Below, in pieces: positions 55,085 through 63,580 of a stretch of 64,000 nucleotides of DNA; position 1 is the first letter of the stretch, and every line of letters starts with the position of its first letter. This DNA is from Dictyobacter aurantiacus (GTDB lineage: Bacteria > Chloroflexota > Ktedonobacteria > Ktedonobacterales > Ktedonobacteraceae), in contig NZ_BIFQ01000001.1 of assembly GCF_003967515.1 (NCBI RefSeq), positions 1,860,001-1,924,000 on the forward strand, read 5' to 3'. Both the position numbers and the translations under genes were made by a program. The notes beneath the pieces were generated by a model. It ran no database searches. It saw nothing but the letters and a program-made list of their open reading frames with translations, and was not told the DNA's origin.

Positions 55085-55666
55085 CTACACCTGCCCTGCT
55101 CGCCAGCGGGCGACATCATCACATACGGACTGAATGTAGGCGCGCTCGTTGTTGTTATCTGCCGTTGGTGCATACTTGGGGATGATCTTTGTGACCGTAT
55201 CCAGCCCCTGATCAATGTAGACATGCTGCATCAGGTTGAACCAATCTTCGGCCCCTAGTATCCAGGTGTCATAGGAGCGATAGCCACCGCTCGGATCGCA
55301 CGTCCACCCGGCGGTACAGCGGATATTGCCCAGGCTGTGCGTCGTTGCCGCCACGCCGCGTAGCCCAAATGAGCTTTCATGGTGGAAGAACGCCAGGGCA
55401 TAGACGGGATCAATCCCGGTTTCTTGCCCCAGCTGGTACAACGCGTCACCGAGCCCCTTCGCCGGTGAGTTGGCGCGGGCTAACACGGTATTCATGAAGG
55501 CAGCTGACACGCTGGGCCGCCCAAGAATACGATCCGAGAGAGACGACGTTTGTACGCGAACGGGGGCCGTTTTCACCGCCTGCGTGGGATGCATCGGGGC
55601 AAGCACAACGTAACCGATAGCGGCCACGATAATCAAAAGGAGAAAGCCTGAAGATCGAGAGGACAT
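55085..55666 (-). CDS. Exported glucosaminidase/lytic-transglycosylase-like hydrolase
   Basis: 193 residues; GGAGG precedes ATG 55666. N-terminal signal anchor (GFLLLIIVAAIGYVVLA), then a lysozyme-like domain: GDALYQLGQETGIDPVYALA, FFHHESSFG (E97 is the likely catalytic acid), SLGNIRCTAGWTC and a C-terminal helix. Such enzymes locally open peptidoglycan for conjugation or phage entry/exit. It suggests an envelope function for the surrounding small membrane proteins. Confidence 0.72.
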   Translation of the reverse strand: MSSRSSGFLLLIIVAAIGYVVLAPMHPTQAVKTAPVRVQTSSLSDRILGRPSVSAAFMNTVLARANSPAKGLGDALYQLGQETGIDPVYALAFFHHESSFGLRGVAATTHSLGNIRCTAGWTCDPSGGYRSYDTWILGAEDWFNLMQHVYIDQGLDTVTKIIPKYAPTADNNNERAYIQSVCDDVARWRAGQV

Positions 55667-55685
55667 GTGTGAACCTCCATATTCA

Positions 55686-55732
55686 CAAAATGCCCACCGC
55701 TTATGCTATACTGGATAGAAGCGGTGGGCTTA
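55686..55732 (-). terminator. Terminator after the 72-residue membrane gene
   Basis: GCCCACCGCTT (55692-55702) pairs with AAGCGGTGGGC (55719-55729); minus-strand TTTTG after the stem. A 12-base-plus AT-rich loop lies between. Confidence 0.72.
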
Positions 55733-55789
55733 AAAAGATCTCACAAACGCGGTTGCTCTGACTGGTGAGAAGGTGTAGAGAACCGCGCT

Positions 55790-56008
55790 TTATTTTGCCT
55801 GAACGAAGGCATGCCACAGAGACGTGGACGAGAACCAGTTGAGTATGGCGTGACTCATTGTGGAGAAACAGAGCACAATCACAACAATTAGCGCAATCCC
55901 AATGACCACCACCAGGCGGCTAACAGGGTCTTTCGTATTGCCGATGGTCCCAAAGACGAACAAGATTACCAGAATACTGACGATCCCAAGAGTGAGCATC
56001 AATGGCAT
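55790..56008 (-). CDS. Small two-span membrane protein
   Basis: 72 residues from ATG 56008 (AAAGGA eight bases upstream): MPLMLTLGIVSILVILFVFG and LVVVIGIALIVVIVLCFSTM. The size and two-span layout recall pilin-like VirB2 subunits, but no signal peptidase site is obvious, so that stays a guess. Confidence 0.62.
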   Translation of the reverse strand: MPLMLTLGIVSILVILFVFGTIGNTKDPVSRLVVVIGIALIVVIVLCFSTMSHAILNWFSSTSLWHAFVQAK

Positions 56009-56067
56009 ACCATCCATCCTTTCCGCAGCGCACAGCTGCACAAACTGTTTTTGACGACACAGCAGGG

Positions 56068-56160
56068 TTATTTCTTTCGTTCTACCCAAAGTCTGAAGGC
56101 AAGAAAACCAAACACAATCAGCATGGATGCAACCGTCACAATAGTTTCATTGAGTTGCAT
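56068..56160 (-). CDS. Very small membrane protein
   Basis: 30 residues: MQLNETIVTVASMLIVFGFL followed by AFRLWVERKK. AAAGGAG lies at good spacing before ATG 56160, right after a terminator. Single-span mini-protein of unknown function. Confidence 0.58.
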   Translation of the reverse strand: MQLNETIVTVASMLIVFGFLAFRLWVERKK

Positions 56161-56191
56161 ATGAACCGCTCCTTTCTCATAAGGAAAACAA

Positions 56192-56220
56192 AAAAGGCTT
56201 GACATGGTGTCGGTCAAGCG
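56192..56220 (-). terminator. Terminator after the 168-residue gene
   Basis: AGGCTTGAC pairs with GTCAAGCGCT; followed on the minus strand by CTTTTTTG. Sits just before the RBS of the 30-residue gene. Confidence 0.72.
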
Positions 56221-56235
56221 CTCTGTACAACATTA

Positions 56236-56742
56236 TTAACTGGCCCAGGGTCTCCCCTGCTTACTCTTGAGATACAACTCACGTCGTCGATCATACCGCT
56301 GTTTTGTCCGTGGGTTCATTTTCGCAAGCTCCTCGAATGCGCTTTCAAAGTTGAGAATGTACTTACTCAGTAAGAGATTCGCTTCTTCATGGTTGCGCCG
56401 GAGGGCATGCTCACGATGGAGCGTTGGAGCGTCAAGAGGGGCCACCTTCATCACTTGCTCAAGTGAGATGACCGTCACAGGAACCACCGCATTATGTCGC
56501 TGGACAATGAGCATGTCGATACGCTTCTGACCGACGTTTAAACGATATTCGTAGTAGTCAAAACTAGTGACCAGGACAATTGCTCGATAGACTTTATGCT
56601 CAATCAGGTCACGCACAATATAGCGATAATTGGAAAGGCGGCGCTCCACGACCACGCCGAGCCGTATTAACTCTTGCTCAAATTGTCGCGCCACCCGGTC
56701 TCGCTGGGATCGTATCTGTCGTGCTGTTGGAGCGCCTTCCAT
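56236..56742 (-). CDS. Hypothetical basic protein
   Basis: 168 residues; AAGGAGGAG before ATG 56742. Helical, basic start (PTARQIRSQRDRVARQFEQE), a beta-rich middle (YEYRLNVGQKRIDMLIVQRH) and a helical C-terminus (ESAFEELAKMNPRTKQRYDR). The middle region is reminiscent of small nuclease-like or plasmid-encoded DNA-binding folds but I cannot assign one. Confidence 0.6.
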   Translation of the reverse strand: MEGAPTARQIRSQRDRVARQFEQELIRLGVVVERRLSNYRYIVRDLIEHKVYRAIVLVTSFDYYEYRLNVGQKRIDMLIVQRHNAVVPVTVISLEQVMKVAPLDAPTLHREHALRRNHEEANLLLSKYILNFESAFEELAKMNPRTKQRYDRRRELYLKSKQGRPWAS

Positions 56743-56763
56743 GTCTCCTCCTTCCGGAAACAG

Positions 56764-57837
56764 TTACCGACGGCTATCACGCCGATAACTGTTTCCATAG
56801 TCCTGGCTCTGATCATCATTGAGCGACTTCTCAGCATCTTTGATGATTTTCCCGGTGACCAAATCAATCAGCCGGTTGGCCAGGTCTTGTTTCTTCTGAT
56901 AATCCTGCTCTTTCTGAAGATCGCTCTTTGTCTTGATGGCCGCGTTAATCGTGTCCAGTTCATTCTGGATACGGACGCGATTCATGGTGATCTTCGCATC
57001 ATTCTTCTTTTTCAGCACCGCCAGATGCTCATCAAGATTTTTCTTGCGCAGGATTGGGAGCGCAATAGCCGCGGCGATTTCCGCCAGTGGAAGCGCAAAG
57101 GTACGCACAATAGCACCGATCAGCACAGGCGTCTTGGTCAAATCAGCATTGGCAAAGAGGATCCATTGTGCAGCGGCACTGCCCAGGGCAACAATGATAA
57201 ACAGCAAGCCAATGACAACAGCACCACCAAGAGCTTTGCGCACACCAGACATCACCCGACTAATGAGCCGTGATGTGGCTAGCATCAAGATCACGGGAAT
57301 CGATTCAAACAGTACGCAGAGGAAAATCACTGGGGCAGCGGCCCAGGTAAAACCACCAGCAAAATCAGCGCCAACAGCAGCACCAATGATGAGCGCCGCA
57401 ATAGCAGGCACGGCATAAAAGAAAGCAATGAAGAAGTTGCGCACGGCACTTCCAGCCGGATGTTCTGCGTCATCCTCAAAACTATCGATCACTTCCTGAT
57501 CATCGCCTGTCGCTCGACTCAATACGTTGACCAGTTCGCCAACGCTCATTTCTGCATTGATAGCAAGCTGCTCTATTTCAGATGGTTTCTCCTCATCCTC
57601 ATCGTGAGCGTTCGCGTTGCGCTTACTTTTCCGGCGGCGCTCTGCCAGGTCAATCAGTTTGTGTTCATCTTCTTCACTCATAGTGAAAAGATTGCTCAAA
57701 AAAGCACCGATCCGGCTTTTTCGCTTCGGCTCTGGAGCACTTTGGTCAAGAGGTTGCGTCTGCGGATCAGGTGCATTCTGTTGATCGTTTTGATCGTTGT
57801 CACCTGGTGACGATCCAGTTTGTGTCGTCGTGTCCAT
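56764..57837 (-). CDS. Multi-span membrane protein with charged cytosolic ends
   Basis: 357 residues. First 130 residues are highly charged and disordered; four to five spans follow between 130 and 270 (FFIAFFYAVPAIAALIIGAA, APVIFLCVLFESIPVILMLA, AVVIGLLFIIVALGSAAAQW); then a coiled-coil tail (DEHLAVLKKKNDAKITMNRV ... DLQKEQDYQKKQDLANRLID). The layout might serve as a membrane docking or transfer-pore component; no family known to me. Confidence 0.65.
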   Translation of the reverse strand: MDTTTQTGSSPGDNDQNDQQNAPDPQTQPLDQSAPEPKRKSRIGAFLSNLFTMSEEDEHKLIDLAERRRKSKRNANAHDEDEEKPSEIEQLAINAEMSVGELVNVLSRATGDDQEVIDSFEDDAEHPAGSAVRNFFIAFFYAVPAIAALIIGAAVGADFAGGFTWAAAPVIFLCVLFESIPVILMLATSRLISRVMSGVRKALGGAVVIGLLFIIVALGSAAAQWILFANADLTKTPVLIGAIVRTFALPLAEIAAAIALPILRKKNLDEHLAVLKKKNDAKITMNRVRIQNELDTINAAIKTKSDLQKEQDYQKKQDLANRLIDLVTGKIIKDAEKSLNDDQSQDYGNSYRRDSRR

Positions 57838-57999
57838 TCATTCAACTCACTTTCACAAAACTATAAAAAAGTTGGCAAGAAAAACAAAAAAAGAAGGGAA
57901 AAGGTGAGCTTAAGGCGCTCTGTTGTGACTATGTAGCGACATTTTTTCGCATTCCCACGACAAAAAACAATGTCGCCACAAAGTCAGAACACCCATGAA

Positions 58000-58296
58000 T
58001 TAAGCCTCGCCACCAGAGTCTTTCTGGGTCTTGCGCTCCTTCTTCAAGCGCTTCTCCTCTTTGCGCAAGAACGCAAGATTTTCACGCTTGAAACGCTTCT
58101 TAACGCGATCAATTTCAGGGTCAACGATCGCCATCAAGCGGGTGTACTGCTGGAGGAGGTAGATGCGACCATCTTCACGGGCTTTGTGGGCGTAGTCTTC
58201 CAGGTCTTTGCTCAACTTCTCCAGGTCTTCCAGGTCTTCCTCGCGTACGAATGTCGCCAGTTGGGCGGCATTTTTCACGGACAATTCATCAGCCAT
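58000..58296 (-). CDS. Small charged coiled-coil protein
   Basis: 98 residues from ATG 58296, mainly helical and strongly charged (REEDLEDLEKLSKDLEDYAH, RVKKRFKRENLAFLRKEEKR). The first ATG (58329) lacks a good RBS. First gene of the long minus-strand run, 163 bases before the 357-residue membrane gene; its promoter must lie in the 58,330-58,700 gap, where I see no gene. Confidence 0.6.
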   Translation of the reverse strand: MADELSVKNAAQLATFVREEDLEDLEKLSKDLEDYAHKAREDGRIYLLQQYTRLMAIVDPEIDRVKKRFKRENLAFLRKEEKRLKKERKTQKDSGGEA

Positions 58297-58735
58297 AGTA
58301 GAAAGGGTCTCCTTTGTTGAAGATGACAAACCAAAGCGCAGATGCTAAGGCTCACTGCTGCCAACTCCAGAGATGAAATTGGCAGGATCAACCTTCGCAG
58401 GTCGCAATTGAGAAATACCGAAGAGGGGTGGAGTGACGTTCCGTCTCGTCGCTTTACTGCATCCTTTATAATGCATCTTCTGCAATTCACCATCTGTCAC
58501 CTGGCTTCATGCATATCCCTGTTACTCATCGCATGTCCATCGACCGAGCCACTGCTCGACTAGCTGCATGGTTTCTGCCACGTACCACCAGAAAAACACA
58601 CCTCCTTTCCTATCTGATAGCTGTTTGACCCTTCCCATACATTCAAGGCAACTCTTCAAGAGAAACTACTCAAAGAGCGGACCAGGGCACCCCTAGCTTT
58701 ATGCAGTTGTTCATGTGCTATTAATCAGTCCAAAA

Positions 58736-58844
58736 TTGTGATAGACTTCATTCAACTGGTATATTGTGGTCTATACCAAATTTGGTCTATACCAATATAT
58801 ACCACGTAAACCAGAACATTGTCAATACCGGTCTATACCAAAAA
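58736..58844 (+). promoter_or_regulatory. GntR-type promoter/operator of the GntR-IspF-HD operon
   Basis: A possible promoter TTGTGA (58736-58741) and TATATT (58760-58765), 18-base spacer. The sequence GGTCTATACCAA occurs at 58768, 58784 and 58830 (the last as part of CCGGTCTATACCAAAAA). GGTCTATACC is nearly palindromic, as expected for a HutC-subfamily GntR operator. The gene at 58,873 would thus be autoregulated, together with ispF and the HD gene behind it. Confidence 0.75.
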
Positions 58845-58872
58845 TTATTTTTAATGTTAAAGTGAGGCCATC

Positions 58873-59658
58873 ATGGAACTAGGAAAAGCAGAAGACATTG
58901 CTCAAAGCCTGAGGCAAAAGATCATGAGTGAAGAGATTCAGAGTGGCACCAGGCTTAATTCTGAACGTGACATTGCAGAAGAGTATCATACTAGTCGTAT
59001 GACGGTTAGACGGGCGTTAGAAATATTGGAGGGTGAAGGGCTTATTACCCGGCACCCGTCGAGAGGATCCTTCGTAGGAGGAACAAGAGAACGCATACTA
59101 GTAGATAAAGGAAGAGAAATCAGTAATGCGGTTACTGCTAGTGAATTGCGCCTGTCTGGCTCCTTCATTAAGGATATGGAACGATTAGGAAGAAAACCTC
59201 AAGTACAATTTCTTGAGCAACCATCGTTGGTAGCAGCTGATACCCAGATAGCAGAACAATTAAAAATAAAAGAAGGTGATCTGGTGTTCAAACGATACAG
59301 ATTACAAATAGCAGATAATCTTCCCTATCGTTTAATAGAGAGCTACTATCCATCCGATCTATTTGGTGAATTGCTCACCATTAACATTGGTGATAAACCC
59401 CTATTTCAATGGCTACAAGAGCGTCATAAAATAAAAGTGACGCATGCAAAAGAAAATCTGATCGCACGCCTGGCTACGCCAAGTGAACGTCAGCTATTAA
59501 AAATTTCACCATCAGCACCGATAGTTGCAGTTGATAGAACGGTTCAGACAAATGTGAATAGACCAGTTGAGTTTGCTCACATCATTGCAGTCGCTGCTCT
59601 GTACATATTCACGTATGATTACGACATCACTGAATGGAACGGGGAGAAAAAAGCATGA
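58873..59658 (+). CDS. GntR/HutC-family transcriptional regulator with UTRA domain
   Basis: 261 residues. N-terminal winged helix (SERDIAEEYHTSRMTVRRAL EILEGEGLITRHPSRGSFV) and a UTRA effector-binding domain (GDLVFKRYRLQIADNLPYRL, SPSAPIVAVDRTVQTN). KorSA-like regulators of this kind control excision or transfer in actinobacterial integrative elements. Three matching operators lie upstream; stop overlaps the next start (ATGA). Confidence 0.9.
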   Translation: MELGKAEDIAQSLRQKIMSEEIQSGTRLNSERDIAEEYHTSRMTVRRALEILEGEGLITRHPSRGSFVGGTRERILVDKGREISNAVTASELRLSGSFIKDMERLGRKPQVQFLEQPSLVAADTQIAEQLKIKEGDLVFKRYRLQIADNLPYRLIESYYPSDLFGELLTINIGDKPLFQWLQERHKIKVTHAKENLIARLATPSERQLLKISPSAPIVAVDRTVQTNVNRPVEFAHIIAVAALYIFTYDYDITEWNGEKKA

Positions 59659-60185
59659 AAGAAGACAGCAACTTACTTACAAAAATGCTCAGTGAGCAGC
59701 TACGTATAGGTACAGGTATAGATTTTCACAGCCTGCATAGCAATTGCCCTCTTGTCCTGGGTGGAGTGACAATCCCATTTGATAAAGGCTTTAACGTCAA
59801 ACGCAGTGATGGTGATCCGGTTTCTCATGCGATAGTTGATGCGCTCTTAGCAGCGTTGGGAGAGGGAGATATAGCAGATTGGTTTGATGATGCAGATAGT
59901 ATAACGGATGCCAGGTCAATAACCTACCTGGGTGAAATCCGAGAGAAACTTTTGGAGCCATTAAATGTCTCACTCATCAACTTGCATGTGGTTATCCTCG
60001 CAGAGGAACCAAAACTAAAACCATACTATCCCCAAATGAAAGAGAACATTGCCCAACAATTACAAATTGATCTAGACCGTATCAGCATTCAAGGTAAGAC
60101 ATTCGAGGGCAAAGGAGTGATAGGATCACAGCAAGGAATAGAAACTCAAGTTAATGTTGCACTCTTAAAACAGTCTTCTAAATAA
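59655..60185 (+). CDS. ispF: IspF-like protein (2-C-methyl-D-erythritol 2,4-cyclodiphosphate synthase family)
   Basis: About 176 residues from ATG 59655, overlapping the GntR stop by four bases, with GGGGAG upstream. Matches IspF: RIGTGIDFHSLHSNCPLVLG (zinc-site D and H), SDGDPVSHAIVDALLAALGE (third ligand H), DIADWFDDADS, EPKLKPYYPQMKENIAQQLQ and the C-terminal KTFEGKGVIGSQQGIETQVN. IspF forms the 2,4-cyclodiphosphate of the MEP isoprenoid pathway. Deviates in the CDP-binding region, so a different activity is possible. Unusual as cargo of a mobile element. Confidence 0.78.
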   Translation: MKEDSNLLTKMLSEQLRIGTGIDFHSLHSNCPLVLGGVTIPFDKGFNVKRSDGDPVSHAIVDALLAALGEGDIADWFDDADSITDARSITYLGEIREKLLEPLNVSLINLHVVILAEEPKLKPYYPQMKENIAQQLQIDLDRISIQGKTFEGKGVIGSQQGIETQVNVALLKQSSK

Positions 60186-60213
60186 CTTGTATCTTATCAT
60201 GAGGGATCATGCA

Positions 60214-60765
60214 ATGGATATTAAAGAGCTTCTTATCTGGGCATCACAGCAAGCAGAAATTTATGTATCACCCTTAGGAAATCGCTGGCTTCATGTTCAA
60301 AGTGTGGTCGAAAAGGCGCGTGAAATTGGCAGTGTGTTCAATGAGGAAGATCGCTGCTACCTTATTGCTGCAGCTTACCTCCATGACATCGCTTATGCGC
60401 CGGACCTTCAACGTACAGGATTTCACCCTATCGATGGTGCCTACTATTTGCGTCAGCAGGAACAGGAGCGCCTGGCCTCACTTGTTGCTTACCATTCAGA
60501 AGCTAGATTTGAAGCTGAATTGAGAGGTCTATCTCAGGAGTTGCACCAGTTTGAACCTGAACATTCACCAGTGGCTGACGCACTAATTTACTGCGATATG
60601 ATGACAAATAGTAAAGGGGACAGGGTTTCTTTTTCGGAGCGCCTTGCTGACATTTATAGACGCTACGACAAAAACCATATTGTCTCTAAAGCTATTCACC
60701 AGGCCGAACCTTTCCTTGCAGAAGCTGTTCGACGCACTGAGCAACGATTAACTATACATAAGTAA
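60214..60765 (+). CDS. HD-domain phosphohydrolase
   Basis: About 183 residues from ATG 60214 (GAGGGA upstream; the open frame starts at 60187). HD motif RCYLIAAAYLHDIAYAPDLQ, further H in YHSEARFEAELRGLSQ, and FHPIDGAYYLRQQEQERLAS, YCDMMTNSKGDRVSF. The arrangement TGFHPIDGAYYLR/YCDMMT is that of HD proteins often found next to GntR regulators in actinobacteria. Metal-dependent nucleotide hydrolysis is likely; substrate unknown. Confidence 0.85.
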   Translation: MDIKELLIWASQQAEIYVSPLGNRWLHVQSVVEKAREIGSVFNEEDRCYLIAAAYLHDIAYAPDLQRTGFHPIDGAYYLRQQEQERLASLVAYHSEARFEAELRGLSQELHQFEPEHSPVADALIYCDMMTNSKGDRVSFSERLADIYRRYDKNHIVSKAIHQAEPFLAEAVRRTEQRLTIHK

Positions 60766-60766
60766 A

Positions 60767-60799
60767 AGCACCTGGCACTTTGTAACCAGGTGCCTTTAT
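60767..60799 (+). terminator. Terminator of the GntR-IspF-HD operon
   Basis: GCACCTGG (60768-60775) pairs with CCAGGTGC (60786-60793), loop of ten bases, then TTTATT. It follows the HD stop at once and separates the operon from the convergent methyltransferase gene. Confidence 0.8.
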
Positions 60800-60883
60800 T
60801 GTGCTCTATAAAATAGAGAAAACTATTTAAGCTCCTGCTCAACTGGAATAGAATGAACAATAGCTTCTCTACAGGTCACTTCC

Positions 60884-62527
60884 TTAGCCAAACAGCTCAG
60901 GCTGCTCAGCTATGCGCCTTTGAACTCTTGATGCCTGCTTAAACGTCCCGAATTGTGGAGGCATTTTCAGCTGAGCGCGACCATGTAGGAGATCATCAAT
61001 AGGCAATATTTGAATGCGCGGATAATCCTGTCCCCAGCCAACAGAATGATAAAAACCAGCGCTCACACTTTCCGTGGTCATATCACGGGAAGGAGGTTCT
61101 AGCGTTATAAATACACCGATAGCAGCCTGTTCTCTCTGTACAGTTCCCCGTAGATCACGAATATCACCAGATTTCACATGACCAGACTTAACCTGGACCA
61201 GTACACGCTTGGCTTTACCAGTAGCATCATCAATAAAGGCGATTACACCATCAATACCTCTATCTTTGCCCTTCTTGCCTTCTTTACTTCCTTCCTGGCC
61301 ACCAAGAGGCTTAGCACGAATGAGCGAAAGTGCCCACCATTGGAACTGATAGCGATCTTCTTGAGCAAGTTGACGAGCTGACCCTAAATCACTTGGCTCA
61401 CCTCGAACCTTAAACTGAATACCTGGAAACATATCCTCTAGACGATATTTTTGGAGCGCGATACTAAGATGGGTTATATCAATACCAATCCATTTGCGGT
61501 TTAATTTTTGTGCAGCTGCAACAGCAGTACCACAACCACAAAAAGGGTCAAGCACAACATCACCGGGATTGCTACTGACCGATATAATGCGCTCTAATAA
61601 AGCAAGAGGCTTCTGAGTAGGATACCCTAAACGTTCACCTGCGGTTGGGCTAATTCCTATATCTAACCAAATATCCTGTAGCGCAGGGCCACCTGCTTCA
61701 TCTAAGTATATTTTGTAGCCATCCTTGCGAGGTCTACCATCTTTCTGCAAAAGAATTCTCCCATCACTGTACAGCCTTTCTAATTCATCAGTCGAAAAGC
61801 GCCATTGACGATTTGCACCAGGATGAGTTCCCCGCCATTCAATAGTACGCGTTGGAGAAAAATGAGGAGCTGTTAGGTTCTCGGCACGAAAAGGGCCATG
61901 TTCATCCTTATATTTATACCTGCTAAGTTGCTCTTCAGAATAAAGGCCTGGAACATGGTTAAATACTTTGGTAGATGATTTAGAATAAAACAACAATCTA
62001 TCCTGTATTCTGCCATAACGCTTTGGATCATTATGGGCTGTGGTTCGTTTCCATGTAATTTCATTGAGAAAACGTTCAGGCCCAAAGATAGTATCGAGCA
62101 TAATTTTCAAATAGTGACTAGATGTCGGGTCACAGTGCAAATATATGCTACCAGTTGGTTTAAGAACACGATGTAACTCTATTAGTCGCGTAGCCATCAT
62201 CACAAGATAGGCCATCATCTGGCTACGACCAATAAAACCACACAAAGCTTCTATCATTTTAGATATATGATCGGGGGCCTGCATTCTTAAATCATTATAT
62301 ATTTGTTCTGTTATGGCATTCCAATGCCATGTATCTTCAAACGCAGTAATCTGTGCTTCACTATCCTTACCGCTCTCATCCCTAAACAATACATTGTAAT
62401 TGCGATTAGAGTTAAAAGGAGGATCAAGATACACCAAATCAACACTATTATCCGCAATATATTGGCGTAAAATATCTAAGTTATCCCCATAAAACAGTGT
62501 ATTCTCATTAATAGCCTCTGATGACAT
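60884..62527 (-). CDS. Fused DNA methyltransferase-endonuclease (single-chain restriction-modification-like protein)
   Basis: 547 residues. Beta-class amino-methyltransferase: catalytic DPPF first (LVYLDPPFNSNRNYNVLFRD), SAM-binding region later (VLDPFCGCGTAVAAAQKLNR). A C-terminal domain of about 150 residues has the PD-(D/E)xK look of Mrr-type nucleases (DRGIDGVIAFIDDATGKAKR, VLVQVKSGHVKSGDIRDLRG TVQREQAAIGVFITLE, D...QVK). Likely adenine or cytosine-N4 specific. Convergent to the HD operon and alone; a defence role is inferred. RBS GGAGG sits before ATG 62527. Confidence 0.88.
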   Translation of the reverse strand: MSSEAINENTLFYGDNLDILRQYIADNSVDLVYLDPPFNSNRNYNVLFRDESGKDSEAQITAFEDTWHWNAITEQIYNDLRMQAPDHISKMIEALCGFIGRSQMMAYLVMMATRLIELHRVLKPTGSIYLHCDPTSSHYLKIMLDTIFGPERFLNEITWKRTTAHNDPKRYGRIQDRLLFYSKSSTKVFNHVPGLYSEEQLSRYKYKDEHGPFRAENLTAPHFSPTRTIEWRGTHPGANRQWRFSTDELERLYSDGRILLQKDGRPRKDGYKIYLDEAGGPALQDIWLDIGISPTAGERLGYPTQKPLALLERIISVSSNPGDVVLDPFCGCGTAVAAAQKLNRKWIGIDITHLSIALQKYRLEDMFPGIQFKVRGEPSDLGSARQLAQEDRYQFQWWALSLIRAKPLGGQEGSKEGKKGKDRGIDGVIAFIDDATGKAKRVLVQVKSGHVKSGDIRDLRGTVQREQAAIGVFITLEPPSRDMTTESVSAGFYHSVGWGQDYPRIQILPIDDLLHGRAQLKMPPQFGTFKQASRVQRRIAEQPELFG

Positions 62528-62710
62528 TCCGGCCTCCCTCCGTATATTTCTGGCATCATATAACCGCCTATCATTAATGTCAATAAAAGCTCGCTCAACA
62601 TTTATTTGCTTTTAATGATAAAGACCACCTGAAGAATGAAATTATTGAAAATATATGATAAATTAAGTTTTGTATTGTCTATTTGTATTTGAGAAACAAG
62701 AGGTAGTAAA

Positions 62711-63463
62711 GTGCCACAAAAAAAGCAGCAAACTCAAGCTAAAACTGTTATGGCCCAAATTCTGCTTTTCCAGCCAACAATAGAAGCCTCTGATGAAAAA
62801 GTACAAAATTTTCTTGACAGCGTTCAAAAACTGCCCAAGGGTATTCGTCACCTACTGTCAGCATCAGCAGGGGAAAATCAAAGCCTTAAACACAAAGGGT
62901 TTACACATGGAGTAATCTTACTTTTCGAAGACGCAACCTCTCTCCACGAAGCTATGCAGCAGCCAGCCTATCTCAAACTAAGTCATACTCTACAGGGTAT
63001 CAGTGATCATACAATCATGTTCGAACAATCAGTAGTTATAGATGTACCAGTGATTGAAATACCATCACCACAACAAAAACAGGCTACTAATCAGAAGAGT
63101 AAAAACGCAGCGCCTGGCCAACGCAAAAGAAATGCAACTATCGCTCCTCCCTCTCCTGAGTTATCAGAGTGGCAACAACTGGCTAGAGCCATAAGGCAAA
63201 AGAGAGTCACTCATATAGATCAGCGCCTTGTAAGAATTGTCTGTGACCAGCTGAGTGTGGATGAACAAGAGGTCATACCCAGCGCTTCATTGGTGGAAGA
63301 TTTAAATGCTGACTCTCTGGACCTGGTTGAACTTTTTATGACCTTTGAAGAGGTATTCAAACTGGAAATACCTGATGACCATCTGGAGCTTTTAATGGAG
63401 ATCGGAGCGATACAGGCTTACTTAGAGTTGCAAGGGGTGTTAGGTGAGGAAAATAAAATGTAG
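62711..63463 (+). CDS. Dabb domain-acyl carrier protein fusion
   Basis: 250 residues, GTG start at 62711 with AGAGGT upstream (ATG 62750 is an alternative). Residues about 13-110 look like a stress-responsive Dabb/EthD-type ferredoxin-fold domain (MAQILLFQPTIEASDEKVQN, KGFTHGVILLFEDATSLHEA, FEQSVVIDVPV). A disordered linker follows. Residues 168-245 are an ACP: VCDQLSVDEQEVIPSASLVE DLNADSLDLVELFMTFEEVF, with S202 in DSLDLVE for the phosphopantetheine arm. This combination is unfamiliar to me. Last gene of the element. Confidence 0.8.
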   Translation: MPQKKQQTQAKTVMAQILLFQPTIEASDEKVQNFLDSVQKLPKGIRHLLSASAGENQSLKHKGFTHGVILLFEDATSLHEAMQQPAYLKLSHTLQGISDHTIMFEQSVVIDVPVIEIPSPQQKQATNQKSKNAAPGQRKRNATIAPPSPELSEWQQLARAIRQKRVTHIDQRLVRIVCDQLSVDEQEVIPSASLVEDLNADSLDLVELFMTFEEVFKLEIPDDHLELLMEIGAIQAYLELQGVLGEENKM

Positions 63464-63580
63464 CAATTCTGTAGCAACATCAGCAAAGGTCTTCACTAAA
63501 CCAAAAATGTTAGAGCACAAAAAGCGCCAATTGCAAGCTTGAAAAATACACAAGAACATAACCAAAAACAGATGGTCATG

